From positions 186,001-250,000 of the forward strand of contig NZ_BRVP01000002.1 of the NCBI RefSeq assembly GCF_027924145.1: a DNA stretch of 64,000 nucleotides. The letters run 5' to 3'. This document shows positions 9,639 through 18,601 of the stretch, piece by piece. This DNA is from Neptunitalea chrysea. GTDB taxonomy: Bacteria; Bacteroidota; Bacteroidia; Flavobacteriales; Flavobacteriaceae. Positions within the stretch are counted from its first letter, which is position 1. Every line of letters begins with the position of its first letter. The notes beneath the pieces were generated by a model, which made no database searches, was not told the origin of the DNA, and was given only the letters and a program-made list of their open reading frames with translations. Position numbers and translations under genes: made by a program.

Positions 9639-10981
9639 TTAGCAAAGTGTGATTTAATGTTTTTAAAAAACTGAATACTTTCAGGAAGTATATACCTGAA
9701 TTTTATTTGCATTTCGTGCTTCAAATAATAGAATCCCATGGAAATACCTATTAGTGTAAATAATACTGTTCCGATGGCCACTAATTCCAGAGAGTTGAAT
9801 GCAAAAACAGCTATAAAGTTTACAACAACATTGGCTATTGTCATTACTATAACCTTTATCATATTTAGTTTAGGTTTGTTAATGCTATCTAATAATACAC
9901 CACAGAATCTATCTACCGGAAGTAAAACTGTATAAACAGTAAAAATTCTGAAGACCACAATTAGTTGATCAATTTGATCTGCATAGCCTTTACCGCCAAG
10001 GAAGATAATTAAGAACTTAGCCATCATAAAACAAACAATGGCGATTGGAATAAAAATTAGCGTAATAGCTCCTGAGTATGCGTAGAACGTTTTTCTTGCT
10101 CCGTCCATATCACCTTGAAGCACTTTTTTAGACATTTTAGGATATGCAGTCATTGTTAAACTGCGTAACGGGATCCCTAACATGTCTGTTAGTTTTAAGG
10201 GGATAGCATACATGGCTATGGCAGAGGCTCCCATTACCGGACTTAACCCGATAATAAAAGTGTCTGCACTCTTTAGTAAGCTACTACCAATAAGGGTACC
10301 CATTGAGTATTTACCGAAATGAACAAGTTCTGAAACCGTTTCTTTATCTTGGTGTCTTAAGTATCTTAAACCATCCCATTTTTTAGAAATACACCAAATA
10401 CTAGAGAGTAGGTTAGTACTTAAAAACATACCAATAATATAATTAGAGCCGAGATTAAAAAAGAAATAATTAAACGCGAGAAAAACAGTGAAAATACCAA
10501 TGTTTGATAATTTTACGTACATCATGCGTTTAAAATTTTGCTGCGCCTGAAAAAGGGAGCACGCATTATTCCAGCTCATATTAAAAAGTCCAAGTATAGG
10601 ATACCATATCAAAAAGAGACCATACCCGTTGGTGTTTTCTACTGAAAAAATATGTAATATTCCATAAGTACTATAACAAACAATAGCGATGATTGCTATA
10701 AGCACAAGATTTATCTTGTAACTAGAACCTAGTAAAGTTTTAACTCTTTCTGATGAAGCACCCGATAGTAAACGTACCGTAGAAGTATTTGTCATACCAA
10801 AACGTAATAGGTCTACAAAAGAAGCCAGAGTTAAGAATAAAATCCACTCACCAAAGAAATTTTTATCCAATTGTCTGGCTAATAGCATAAAGGATAGAAG
10901 CCCTAGTGCCGCTACAGAAATGTTGGCAAATAAAGAAGCAAAGTTCTTTTCTCTTTTTATTTTAACCAGTTTGTTTAGCAT
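9635..10981 (-). CDS. Polysaccharide flippase, Wzx/MATE-like
   Basis: The 448-residue protein has about twelve to fourteen membrane helices and the start of an oligosaccharide flippase (KNFASLFANISVAALGLLSF, then LARQLDKNFFGEWILF). Wzx proteins move undecaprenyl-linked oligosaccharide units across the inner membrane for Wzy-dependent polymerisation. The gene shares one base with the end of the chain-length gene (stop/start at 10981) and overlaps the polymerase gene by 4 bases, so the three are tightly coupled. Length is normal for the family. Confidence 0.88.
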   Translation of the reverse strand: MLNKLVKIKREKNFASLFANISVAALGLLSFMLLARQLDKNFFGEWILFLTLASFVDLLRFGMTNTSTVRLLSGASSERVKTLLGSSYKINLVLIAIIAIVCYSTYGILHIFSVENTNGYGLFLIWYPILGLFNMSWNNACSLFQAQQNFKRMMYVKLSNIGIFTVFLAFNYFFFNLGSNYIIGMFLSTNLLSSIWCISKKWDGLRYLRHQDKETVSELVHFGKYSMGTLIGSSLLKSADTFIIGLSPVMGASAIAMYAIPLKLTDMLGIPLRSLTMTAYPKMSKKVLQGDMDGARKTFYAYSGAITLIFIPIAIVCFMMAKFLIIFLGGKGYADQIDQLIVVFRIFTVYTVLLPVDRFCGVLLDSINKPKLNMIKVIVMTIANVVVNFIAVFAFNSLELVAIGTVLFTLIGISMGFYYLKHEMQIKFRYILPESIQFFKNIKSHFAN

Positions 10982-13212
10982 TACAATATAGATGATTTAG
11001 TAAAAAAACGCATTTGGATTAGACGTTTTACCCCTCTTCTAAATCTTGATCGATCTTTAGGTAAGTCGCCTAAAACTGCTTCCATTTCAATAGGTTTAAC
11101 TCCGTTAAGAATAATAGTTGGCTCTGGACCCGTAGTAGCATCATTAAAAAGCTTTAAGGCATTCATATCTGCATCGGACCAAGAACGATTGGCTCTTACT
11201 ACTAAAAATGTATAGTCTACTACAGTAGCTAACTTAACAGGGAATGGATGCTTAATAATTGATGGTAGTTCTAAAATGATAAAATCAAAATCATCAAACG
11301 ATTTTAAAGTTCCATCACGATCAAATTCATCTATACTGGCAATTTTATACAGATGATCTCCAATGGTATAGGTAAGCTTTTTATATTTTTTAGTGTATTC
11401 AACACCCAAATCTTTAGTATCGTCGGTAATGTGTAAAATTTTATAATCAAGTTCGCACAACTTACTAATTAGGTGTTTACAAATAAACGTTTTTCCTTCA
11501 CCATTCTGAGTAGAGAAAAGCATGTTTACAACAGGCTTACCAGACTCATGCTTAAATTGATTTAGAATAATATTTCTGGAGATAGCAATAACAGCTTTAT
11601 TTTTTAAGTATTCAAAATCGATCTTTTTAGACTTAGTGTTTATTACAGGAAATATAGAGCTAACTTTCAATCCAATTTTCTCTTCAGCACGTTCTGCAGT
11701 ATTAATATTATTATCTAATAATGCTAAAATTAAAATGGTAGATGCTACAAGTACAAATCCCATAATACCAGCTACGGCAACTAAAATGAGTCGTTTACTC
11801 GGATTTGCCTCAATAGGAAAATTAGGTATTTCAGATATTTTAATATTGGTTTGTAATTCGGCATTTTGTTGTTTTAACTTCGCTAATCCTAAGCTGTGTA
11901 ATAAGCTGAGATATTCCTGCTCTGCAATGTTTATTTTTCTTTCCAGACGTTTCATAGTTGCACCAAGTGGTGCAAACTGAGCATAAATCTGATCAAACTC
12001 TAAACGTTTTTCATCTAATACTTTTAATTCAGCTTTTGAACTTTCATACTGAATTGTATTATCTAACCATTCTTCCAGAATAGGGGTAGAGCCAACTCCT
12101 TCCGTTGTATGATCTATATTGAATACAGTATCTAGAGATTTGGTTAATTGAAGTTTAACATCAGATAGTTCGCTTTTTAACTTAAGAACTTCATCTTTAT
12201 TTTCTTCACGTTGAAGAGAATCTAAAACAGAAGAAGTAAGCATTACAATATCAAAATTTAGCTTACTCATTTTATCTCTTAACTCAAGTACTTTTTTACT
12301 ATTTACATGTCTTTTACCGTAGGTGTTAAGCTTTTGTTCAAGTTCATCTAAAACAGCTTGAGAACCATAATAAAGCTGGGTAACTCGGCGAACTTCCATC
12401 TCAAATAGCTCTTTTCTAGCAGCAATTTGTTTGGTTTGCTCATAGTAGTTCATCAACTTATTATTCTTGTTGAAGTTTAATAATTCGGCTTCAGATTCCT
12501 TTAATCGTTCGGTACTACTCTTAAGTTCTTTTTTAAAATAGTTTACAACTTCATCAGACTGATTTACTTTCATGGTCTGATTTAGTTTTATAAATGTATG
12601 TGTTAAAATAAGTAGTGTGTTTTGACAAACTCCGGGATCGTCAGACTGAAAACTGATATCGACAAAATCACTAGACAATACTCTTTTTACAGAGATACGA
12701 CCCATAATTTTTTCGTAGCTATAATCTGGATGATTTAAGTTAATTAACTCATATATAAAGTTGTATGGATCTTTGTTTTTGTATTCTAAAAAATTAGCAT
12801 AGGTAGTATCATAGTCTCCTTTTACAACCAGATCCTTTACTTCCTTTGGAACAATTTTCATGAGCTCAGCATACTTTTCTTTACCAATAATACGATCATC
12901 CGGACCATCTAAAAGCATGTGTTGTGTAAATAATCTTAGAGAAACTTCTTCTAAAGTAGCTCTAGAACGTATTAAATTTAAAAGGTTATCATAAGCTATG
13001 TTTGTTTTATTTATTTCAAGTCTGGTATTTTCAAGTTCTATGGTAGAACCCGATGCAAAACCTGTATAAATTCTGGTTTTAGAATCATAAACCTTAGGTT
13101 GCCCTTTAGTTAAGAAGAAAACAAGAATAACTAATAGGATAGGTATTCCCATTAGTAATGTAACATGTCTCAATAATATGCGTACAAAAAAAAGTAAATT
13201 GAACTTTACCAT
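10981..13212 (-). CDS. Wzz/Wzc-like polysaccharide co-polymerase with degenerate tyrosine-kinase-type ATPase domain
   Basis: The 743-residue product has two membrane segments (about 13-34 and 475-499) bracketing a long periplasmic, partly coiled-coil region (about 225-460). The GNVR/Wzz-like segment FPIEANPSKR precedes the second helix. A cytosolic P-loop domain follows, with a recognisable Walker A (STQNGEGKT, 567-575). The other hallmarks of bacterial tyrosine kinases are altered: the A' motif reads HITDDTKDLG (about 594-603) instead of an IDxDxR type, and the Walker B region reads IILELPS (about 646-651) with Glu in place of the usual Asp. There is no C-terminal tyrosine cluster. It probably controls chain length and transport, but autophosphorylation is doubtful. 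Confidence 0.85.
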   Translation of the reverse strand: MVKFNLLFFVRILLRHVTLLMGIPILLVILVFFLTKGQPKVYDSKTRIYTGFASGSTIELENTRLEINKTNIAYDNLLNLIRSRATLEEVSLRLFTQHMLLDGPDDRIIGKEKYAELMKIVPKEVKDLVVKGDYDTTYANFLEYKNKDPYNFIYELINLNHPDYSYEKIMGRISVKRVLSSDFVDISFQSDDPGVCQNTLLILTHTFIKLNQTMKVNQSDEVVNYFKKELKSSTERLKESEAELLNFNKNNKLMNYYEQTKQIAARKELFEMEVRRVTQLYYGSQAVLDELEQKLNTYGKRHVNSKKVLELRDKMSKLNFDIVMLTSSVLDSLQREENKDEVLKLKSELSDVKLQLTKSLDTVFNIDHTTEGVGSTPILEEWLDNTIQYESSKAELKVLDEKRLEFDQIYAQFAPLGATMKRLERKINIAEQEYLSLLHSLGLAKLKQQNAELQTNIKISEIPNFPIEANPSKRLILVAVAGIMGFVLVASTILILALLDNNINTAERAEEKIGLKVSSIFPVINTKSKKIDFEYLKNKAVIAISRNIILNQFKHESGKPVVNMLFSTQNGEGKTFICKHLISKLCELDYKILHITDDTKDLGVEYTKKYKKLTYTIGDHLYKIASIDEFDRDGTLKSFDDFDFIILELPSIIKHPFPVKLATVVDYTFLVVRANRSWSDADMNALKLFNDATTGPEPTIILNGVKPIEMEAVLGDLPKDRSRFRRGVKRLIQMRFFTKSSIL

Positions 13213-13223
13213 TTGCTTTAAAT

Positions 13224-14015
13224 TTATTCTTGTTCTATTAAATTATTATTTAATTTGATTTCTACCCCTACAGTATTTTCTAAATACATGAAAGCTAGTA
13301 GAAATTCAGCTCTGTTTTTTTCAAATTCTTTAAAGGCATCATTCATTTGCTGTTGTAATCTGGTATATTCAGATAAAGGGATTAATCCGTTTTCATAATC
13401 AGACTCAGCACGCATAGACTGCACCTTATAAGTATCAATAATGGTATTTGAAACAAGCATTAATCTATGAGCCCGTAAAACATCATTATAATCTAAAATT
13501 AGTTTTCGCTCAATTTCAATCATCGATACTTGCTTTTGATATTGTGCTCTTTCCTGAAGCGTCTTTTCTGCATGTACGTTTTTCTTACGGTTAAAAAAGG
13601 CTGCCAAAGGTATTTTAAGCGACATACCAACAGTATATCTAGAGGTTTCTGTATTAATTAAGCTTTCATTTGCCTGGGCTACTCCCGTAAGTTGCTCACT
13701 ACTTAAATAACCATACATACCGTAATTATATACACCTTCTAAGTAGATATATTTTAACCATTCTGCTCTAGCTAGTCTTACGTTTACTTTATAATATTCA
13801 ATATTAGCTTGGTCATATTTTAATAAAGGAGAATTTTTCCGAGTCCATGCCTTTAGCGTATCTAACGGAGGTAATTTTTTACTAAAATCGGTTTCTTCTA
13901 AACTTTTGGTAATAAAATATTCTACATCCTGACTATGAGCAGTTTTATAGGAAAAAAGGACAAATGGAAAAATAAGTAGTGTTAAGAATTTATTTATTGT
14001 ATTAATTTTAATCAT
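13224..14015 (-). CDS. Short TolC-family outer membrane protein
   Basis: The 263-residue product has a signal peptide (about 1-28, ending near AHSQ) and the heptad-rich helical pattern and inter-repeat strands of outer membrane efflux proteins, e.g. YTVGMSLKIPLAAFFNRKKNV and a terminal pair of long helices. It is about half the length of classical TolC, which carries two OEP repeats, so it has roughly one repeat. It occupies the place where a Wza-type export protein would be expected next to the Wzc-like gene, and may form part of the export channel; this is inference. Its start overlaps the sugar transferase stop by 4 bases. Confidence 0.75.
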   Translation of the reverse strand: MIKINTINKFLTLLIFPFVLFSYKTAHSQDVEYFITKSLEETDFSKKLPPLDTLKAWTRKNSPLLKYDQANIEYYKVNVRLARAEWLKYIYLEGVYNYGMYGYLSSEQLTGVAQANESLINTETSRYTVGMSLKIPLAAFFNRKKNVHAEKTLQERAQYQKQVSMIEIERKLILDYNDVLRAHRLMLVSNTIIDTYKVQSMRAESDYENGLIPLSEYTRLQQQMNDAFKEFEKNRAEFLLAFMYLENTVGVEIKLNNNLIEQE

Positions 14016-15214
14016 ACATTCTCTTTTTGAAAAACCGCTCTAAAGGTTCTAATAATAATCCACATGTCTTTCCAAAATGAAAATTTGTGGTTAGCATACT
14101 CAACATACTTATTATCCAGTTCTTTACGTTCTTGTGGAGACATTTTAGAACTCCTACCTCTAGCTTCCACTTGCCATAGTCCGGTAATCCCTGCAGGACC
14201 GTTAAAACGCTGTGTCCATTCATCAGTAGTTAATAATTCTGCTTCGTACAAAGGTAATGGTCTATTACCAACAATAGACATATCTCCTTTTAAAACATTG
14301 ATAAGCTGAGGCAATTCATCAATACTTAATTTTCTGATAATTTTACCCACTTTTGTAATTCTAGGGTCATTGTCAAACTTGATGAATGCATTAGCATTTT
14401 CCTCAAATTTAGATTGAATATATGCTGTTTCACTTATTTCTTCATCATCGCTAAAAAGCATCACATCGTTTTCTTTTGATTTAGAAGTAATGGTTGTAAT
14501 TTCATCCTCTTCAGTATTTTCAACGTTATCTGTACCAACGTATTGATTTAAATGTAAAAACTCTTTCAATCTTTGATCTGCATCGGGGTACATAGATCGT
14601 AGCTTATAAAAGTCAAAAATTTTGTATCCGCTTCCCACACGTTTAGAAATGTAATATACTTTTCCTTTAGACTCTAATCTTATAGCTATAATAGTTAGTA
14701 GTAATAGCGGAGTAGCACAAAGCAATGCAAAGCCAGCAACTACAATATCAAACAATCTTTTAAAAGGTTTTGGTTTATAGGTTGTATGCTCTTTAACTAA
14801 TTCGGTATTTATTTCGGTTGAGTTTTGTTTTAAATACCTTAAAAACTCAATTCGTTTTAAAATGTGATTAATATTTATAGGCTTATGATAACAATCATCT
14901 ATACCGTCTTCTAAAGATTGTTTAATTATTTTATCATTTATTTCATCAGATACTAAGATAAATACAATTGTTTTTGCTTTGTCGTAAATCTTTAAATAAT
15001 TGTTATAGAAAGAACTACCGCTTTGTCCGGGTAATTTATTTTCGCAAATAATAGCATCTACCTCATGTAACTCATCTAATACTAATGAAGCGTCATACCC
15101 ACTTTTAAAAACTTTTAAATTAATAGTATTATTTACAGCCTTTAGACCCTCTACTAAATGATTATCGTCTCCTATATATAGTAAAGTTATTTTAGAAGTA
15201 TTTTTTGTGTTCAT
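14012..15214 (-). CDS. Receiver-like domain fused to a polyprenyl-phosphate sugar-phosphate transferase
   Basis: The 400-residue product joins two modules. Residues about 8-127 form a response-regulator receiver fold: acidic pair Asp16-Asp17, Ser89 and Lys111 are conserved. The phosphoacceptor position (IICENKLPG) carries Glu58 where Asp is expected. Residues about 150-400 are a bacterial sugar transferase of the WbaP/WcaJ type: KRLFD (152-156), a membrane hairpin segment, YKLRSM, an acidic insertion of about 60 residues, then KLSIDELPQLINVLKGDMSI, VGNRPLP and GITGLWQVEARG. The enzyme starts the repeat unit by moving a hexose-1-phosphate to undecaprenyl phosphate. A phosphomimetic regulatory domain is inferred, not shown. 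Confidence 0.9.
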   Translation of the reverse strand: MNTKNTSKITLLYIGDDNHLVEGLKAVNNTINLKVFKSGYDASLVLDELHEVDAIICENKLPGQSGSSFYNNYLKIYDKAKTIVFILVSDEINDKIIKQSLEDGIDDCYHKPININHILKRIEFLRYLKQNSTEINTELVKEHTTYKPKPFKRLFDIVVAGFALLCATPLLLLTIIAIRLESKGKVYYISKRVGSGYKIFDFYKLRSMYPDADQRLKEFLHLNQYVGTDNVENTEEDEITTITSKSKENDVMLFSDDEEISETAYIQSKFEENANAFIKFDNDPRITKVGKIIRKLSIDELPQLINVLKGDMSIVGNRPLPLYEAELLTTDEWTQRFNGPAGITGLWQVEARGRSSKMSPQERKELDNKYVEYANHKFSFWKDMWIIIRTFRAVFQKENV

Positions 15215-15230
15215 TGGGAGTGCCTAGTGT

Positions 15231-15608
15231 TTACTGGTTAGTATTTTCTAAAATATTCTCGATACGAATTAATAATTCTTCAGGATTAAATGGTTTTACC
15301 ATATAATCTACTGCACCGGCTTTTAAGCATTCTATACGATCTTTACTACTACTTTTGCAGCTTAGTACCATAACAGGAATTTCAGAAAAGAAACCACTCT
15401 GTTTCACCTGATCAATAAATTCTAATCCTCCCATTTTGGGCATCTGTAAATCTGTAATAATTAAATCGGGTACATTTGATTGTTGTAACCAAGCCAAGGC
15501 TTCAATACCATTACTTTTAGTGGTAACATCGTAGGAGCTACTTAAAAATTGAGCTACTAAGTCACTTAAAGTCTCTTTATCATCAATTACAAGTATTTTC
15601 ATATTCAT
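15231..15608 (-). CDS. Stand-alone CheY-like response regulator
   Basis: The 125-residue product is a complete receiver domain with no output domain. Asp9-Asp10 form the acidic pair, Asp53 in TDLQMP is the phosphoacceptor, Ser83 and Lys105 (VKPF) complete the active site. It is the first gene of the exopolysaccharide operon, 16 bases before the receiver-sugar transferase fusion, so phosphorylation from an unlinked kinase could gate polymer synthesis through protein contacts. No histidine kinase is encoded in the window. Two in-frame ATGs (15608 and 15602) are both possible starts. Confidence 0.93.
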   Translation of the reverse strand: MNMKILVIDDKETLSDLVAQFLSSSYDVTTKSNGIEALAWLQQSNVPDLIITDLQMPKMGGLEFIDQVKQSGFFSEIPVMVLSCKSSSKDRIECLKAGAVDYMVKPFNPEELLIRIENILENTNQ

Positions 15609-16075
15609 CGTTTTAATGGTTAAAATTTATTTAGGGTTTTAATTGTGGTATAAAATTATTTGCAAAAGCTATGTTTTGCTCGTTAAAAGGGTTAAATGGT
15701 ACCTTTGTATAGGTGAATGGTCTTTACCTTTCGATATACATTTTCTATTTAAAGATTAAATTAAGTAATTTTTAGCAAATACAAGTGTTTTGTCGGTAAA
15801 AAAATATATTTAATCGTAATTCTAAAAAATTACTTTTTTTTTAAACTAAACTTAACATTGTTTAAATATTTCGTTTTAAATATGTTATTACTTATTTGTA
15901 AGCTAATATGTTTTGGTAGTGTAGTCTTTTTTGTTTACTAGTGCGTTTAATCTTTCTAATTATTAAATAACAAAGTGTTTTGTGTATTTCATCGATAAAT
16001 TAATGCTTTTAATCGATAAAATTGTATTTTTATAATGTTATTAACTCCATTTTTAACTAAACCTACTTATTGATT
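15609..16075. promoter_or_regulatory. Divergent intergenic region between the exopolysaccharide operon and the beta-helix gene
   Basis: This 467-base, very AT-rich region must hold the promoters of both the minus-strand operon and the plus-strand secreted protein. Two direct copies of ATCGATAAA lie at 15991-15999 and 16012-16020, 21 bases apart (about two helical turns), which would suit a dimeric regulator. I see no coding potential and no convincing terminator here. Confidence 0.45.
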
Positions 16076-17809
16076 ATGCAAACTTTATTAGCTAACATAC
16101 GTTTTTGTATATATATTCTATTTTTTTTAGCTAGTACTTCAATTATAGCTCAGACATGTAATTGCAGTTACACTTTAGAAGAGGAGGATTTAGACAGTAC
16201 CACACTTAACAATATTTGGGGCACCAATTTAAATATAGAACCAGGAGATACTATTTGCATACCTGCTGGTAATTATACAGCCATCCGTTTTTATGATCTG
16301 GTAGGAACGGCTGAAAATCCTATAATTATTATTAATTGCGGAGGGTTAGTTACTTTCGATGCACCTTCATATTCTGCTATTTCACTTCAAAGAAGCAGTA
16401 ATGTTAGGTTAACCGGTACCGGTTCTTCTAATTATGAATATGGTATTAAGGTTGCTGGCACCAATTCGTATTCTTCAGGAATTTATATGGAAAATTTTTC
16501 AACTGATATTGAAATTGATCATGTTGAAGTAGAAAATACAGGATTTGCCGGAATAATGGGGAAAACTGATCCTTATTGTAACAATTCTAATAGTTGGAGA
16601 AGAAACGGGTTTACTATGAAAAATATCAACTTACACCATAATTATATTCATGATACTGGTGGAGAGGGTATTTATTTAGGGTTTACTGGAGGTTATAAGG
16701 TAACATCTACCAGAAGTTGTAATGGAGATTTGATATTTGGACACTGGTTGGAAGATATTACTATAGCCTATAATTTAATTGAACGAACTGACTTAGATGG
16801 TATTCAGGTAAATCTTGCTCGAGCTAATTGTTTTATACATGATAATGTAGTGCAAGATTATGCTTTGGCTGGTCAGTCATTTCAAGATTTTGCTATGAGT
16901 ATTGGTGGGGGTGTTTATGAAGTCTATAATAATAGAATGTATAATAGTACAGATAACGATGGGAAAGGAATTCAGTTAATCAGTGTAGATAGTGGAACTA
17001 AGTTGTACAATAATATTATCGTAACGCCCAAATTTCACGGTATTTTTATTCACCAAAGACATGAGTTTGAAACATCTAATGAAGGGTTTAAAGTTTTTAA
17101 TAATACGATAATTGAACCGGAAAATTCAGGAATACATTATAATACCACTATTACAGTTTCAGATGATGCTACTAAAATAGGAACTACTCAAGATACCACA
17201 CCATCTTATTTCGTAAATAATTTTATCTTAAATCCTGGAAATGATTTTACTATGACAAATACATGGAAAGGAGATTCTGAAAGTTATATAGATTTTAATA
17301 ATAAAAGTACTCGTGATGGTATGTTGCCTTATACCTTTACAAATCTTACCGTACGAGATACCACAAGCTTATATTTATTAGATGATGATTCAGTAGATGC
17401 TTATTCTGTAACAAGTTTAAATTCTATTCTTGTAGACTTGGGTACTGACGTTTCAGTATTCGGATTATATGATGATATAAATGGTACTGCTAGGCTGCAA
17501 GGTAGTGGTTACGATATTGGAGCCTATGAGTTGGCATATTCAGGATCTAAGTTTCCTACCATGCCTACAGCGGAAAGTACTGTAAAATTAAAAGTATATC
17601 CAAATCCGGCTCAAAACAGCTTTGCCATTAGTGGTAACTCGGTAAGAGGATCTGAAGTTTATATATATACAAGTGCCGGACAATTATTATACAATGGTAA
17701 AGATTATGATGGAGAACATATTGATATTTCAAACTTTAGAAAAGGAAATTATTTTGTGAATGTAATTTCAACAGAAGGAGTACAAACGTTGCAATTAGTG
17801 AAGTTATAG
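16076..17809 (+). CDS. Secreted right-handed parallel beta-helix protein with T9SS type A sorting domain
   Basis: Translation is best started at the ATG at 16076 (a TTG two codons earlier is less likely), giving 577 residues. A signal peptide covers about the first 22 residues (…STSIIAQT). The middle (about 60-400) carries repeated strand-turn patterns with NNIIV, HDNVV, FNNTII and IHHNYIHDTGGEGIYLG-like coils typical of pectate-lyase-type beta-helices. The last ~75 residues (KVYPNPAQNSF … GNYFVNVISTEGVQTLQLVKL) are a type A C-terminal sorting domain, so the protein should cross the outer membrane by the T9SS and be anchored at the surface or released. A polysaccharide-binding or -cleaving role fits the neighbouring operon but is inference. 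Confidence 0.9.
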   Translation: MQTLLANIRFCIYILFFLASTSIIAQTCNCSYTLEEEDLDSTTLNNIWGTNLNIEPGDTICIPAGNYTAIRFYDLVGTAENPIIIINCGGLVTFDAPSYSAISLQRSSNVRLTGTGSSNYEYGIKVAGTNSYSSGIYMENFSTDIEIDHVEVENTGFAGIMGKTDPYCNNSNSWRRNGFTMKNINLHHNYIHDTGGEGIYLGFTGGYKVTSTRSCNGDLIFGHWLEDITIAYNLIERTDLDGIQVNLARANCFIHDNVVQDYALAGQSFQDFAMSIGGGVYEVYNNRMYNSTDNDGKGIQLISVDSGTKLYNNIIVTPKFHGIFIHQRHEFETSNEGFKVFNNTIIEPENSGIHYNTTITVSDDATKIGTTQDTTPSYFVNNFILNPGNDFTMTNTWKGDSESYIDFNNKSTRDGMLPYTFTNLTVRDTTSLYLLDDDSVDAYSVTSLNSILVDLGTDVSVFGLYDDINGTARLQGSGYDIGAYELAYSGSKFPTMPTAESTVKLKVYPNPAQNSFAISGNSVRGSEVYIYTSAGQLLYNGKDYDGEHIDISNFRKGNYFVNVISTEGVQTLQLVKL

Positions 17810-17845
17810 TTTTTAGTAATAATAATAATTACTATGTTGGAGGGT

Positions 17846-17875
17846 GGCGGTATCTTAATGATATCGCCTTTTTTT
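17846..17875 (+). terminator. Rho-independent terminator after the beta-helix gene
   Basis: A 9-bp stem GGCGGTATC / GATATCGCC with one G-U pair and a TTAAT loop is followed by a run of T. It closes the transcript of the secreted beta-helix gene 36 bases after its stop. Confidence 0.85.
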
Positions 17876-17956
17876 ATAGCCATTAAAAATAACGAGATAA
17901 ACAAATTATAAAATTTTTACTATTTTTAGTTTGATTAGGCTAATTAGATAAACTTC

Positions 17957-18307
17957 ATGAAAAAAAATAGAATATTTACTATGGCCTTAGGTAGTGTATA
18001 TCCTCATTATATTACCAAGGCGGAAAAAAAGGGCAGAACAAGGGAAGATGTAGATACTATTATATGTTGGTTAACAGGGTATGATTTAGAGGCTTTACAT
18101 ACTCATATTACCAATAGAACAGATTTTGAAACCTTTTTTGAGGAAGCTCCTCAATTACACCCTAATGTCACTAAAATTACTGGATTAATATGTGGGTATA
18201 GAGTAGAGGAGATAGAGGATCCGCTAATGCAAAAAATACGATATCTAGATAAATTGATTGATGAACTTGCCAGGGGTAAGGCTATGGAAAAAATATTAAG
18301 AAAGTAA
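17957..18307 (+). CDS. DUF2200 family protein
   Basis: The 116-residue product has the whole-length pattern I associate with DUF2200: [21 protein letters not shown] near the N-terminus, [12 protein letters not shown] in the middle, and a [20 protein letters not shown] segment near the C-terminus. These are small soluble single-domain proteins of unknown function. It stands alone after a terminator, at the left border of the accessory region. Confidence 0.85.
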   Translation: MKKNRIFTMALGSVYPHYITKAEKKGRTREDVDTIICWLTGYDLEALHTHITNRTDFETFFEEAPQLHPNVTKITGLICGYRVEEIEDPLMQKIRYLDKLIDELARGKAMEKILRK

Positions 18308-18357
18308 ATACGTCTTATAAAAAATGCTTTACATTAGAGTTGTCATTAATGACTCTA

Positions 18358-18565
18358 CTAAATATTTAGATCTACTAAAAATTTCATTCCATATGGAATT
18401 CCAAAGGAAATAACGGTTATTAAGGTAACCAAAAGTGAGAGAACTGTAGTACTTATATTTAAAGAACGCCTGTAATCTTGATAAGAGTTACAATGATTAC
18501 ATTTTTTAGCTCCTTCTTTTATTTCTTCCTTCCTTCCTTCCTTCCTTACAGGTTTTAAATGTCAT
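18358..18565 (-). pseudogene. Frameshifted zinc-ribbon membrane protein with a TTCC repeat in its coding region
   Basis: From an ATG at 18565 the frame reads MTFKTCKEGRKEG and runs into a stop after 19 codons. A second minus-strand frame offset by one base, without its own start, reads KEGAKKCNHCNSYQDYRR, then a hydrophobic stretch (TTVLSLLVTLITVISF) and ends at 18358. Together they look like a small zinc-ribbon plus membrane-helix protein. The frames meet inside five tandem TTCC units at 18526-18545. Losing one 4-base unit would join them into a single reading frame of about 67 codons. The second Cys of the first knuckle is absent and the C-terminus looks short, so decay is more likely than a functional switch. 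Confidence 0.55.
18526..18547. repeat. Tetranucleotide tandem repeat (TTCC)5
   Basis: Five perfect TTCC units followed by a partial unit, read as GGAA on the minus strand. The repeat lies exactly where the two frames of the zinc-ribbon gene fragment meet. Tandem units of a length not divisible by three are prone to slippage that changes the frame. Confidence 0.9.
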
Positions 18566-18601
18566 AATATATTCAAATTAATGGTTTTCTAAAAATGAAT
18601 T

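Noticed and set aside
14008-14223. 71-residue minus-strand frame at the end of the sugar transferase gene
   Set aside because: Same strand but different frame from the conserved C-terminus of the sugar transferase; no family pattern.
16070-16075. TTG start for the beta-helix gene
   Set aside because: An ATG two codons later gives the same signal peptide and needs no rare start codon.
18336-18356. GTCATTAATGAC palindrome as a terminator of the DUF2200 gene
   Set aside because: The palindrome has no loop in its centre and no T-run follows, so it is not a convincing intrinsic terminator.
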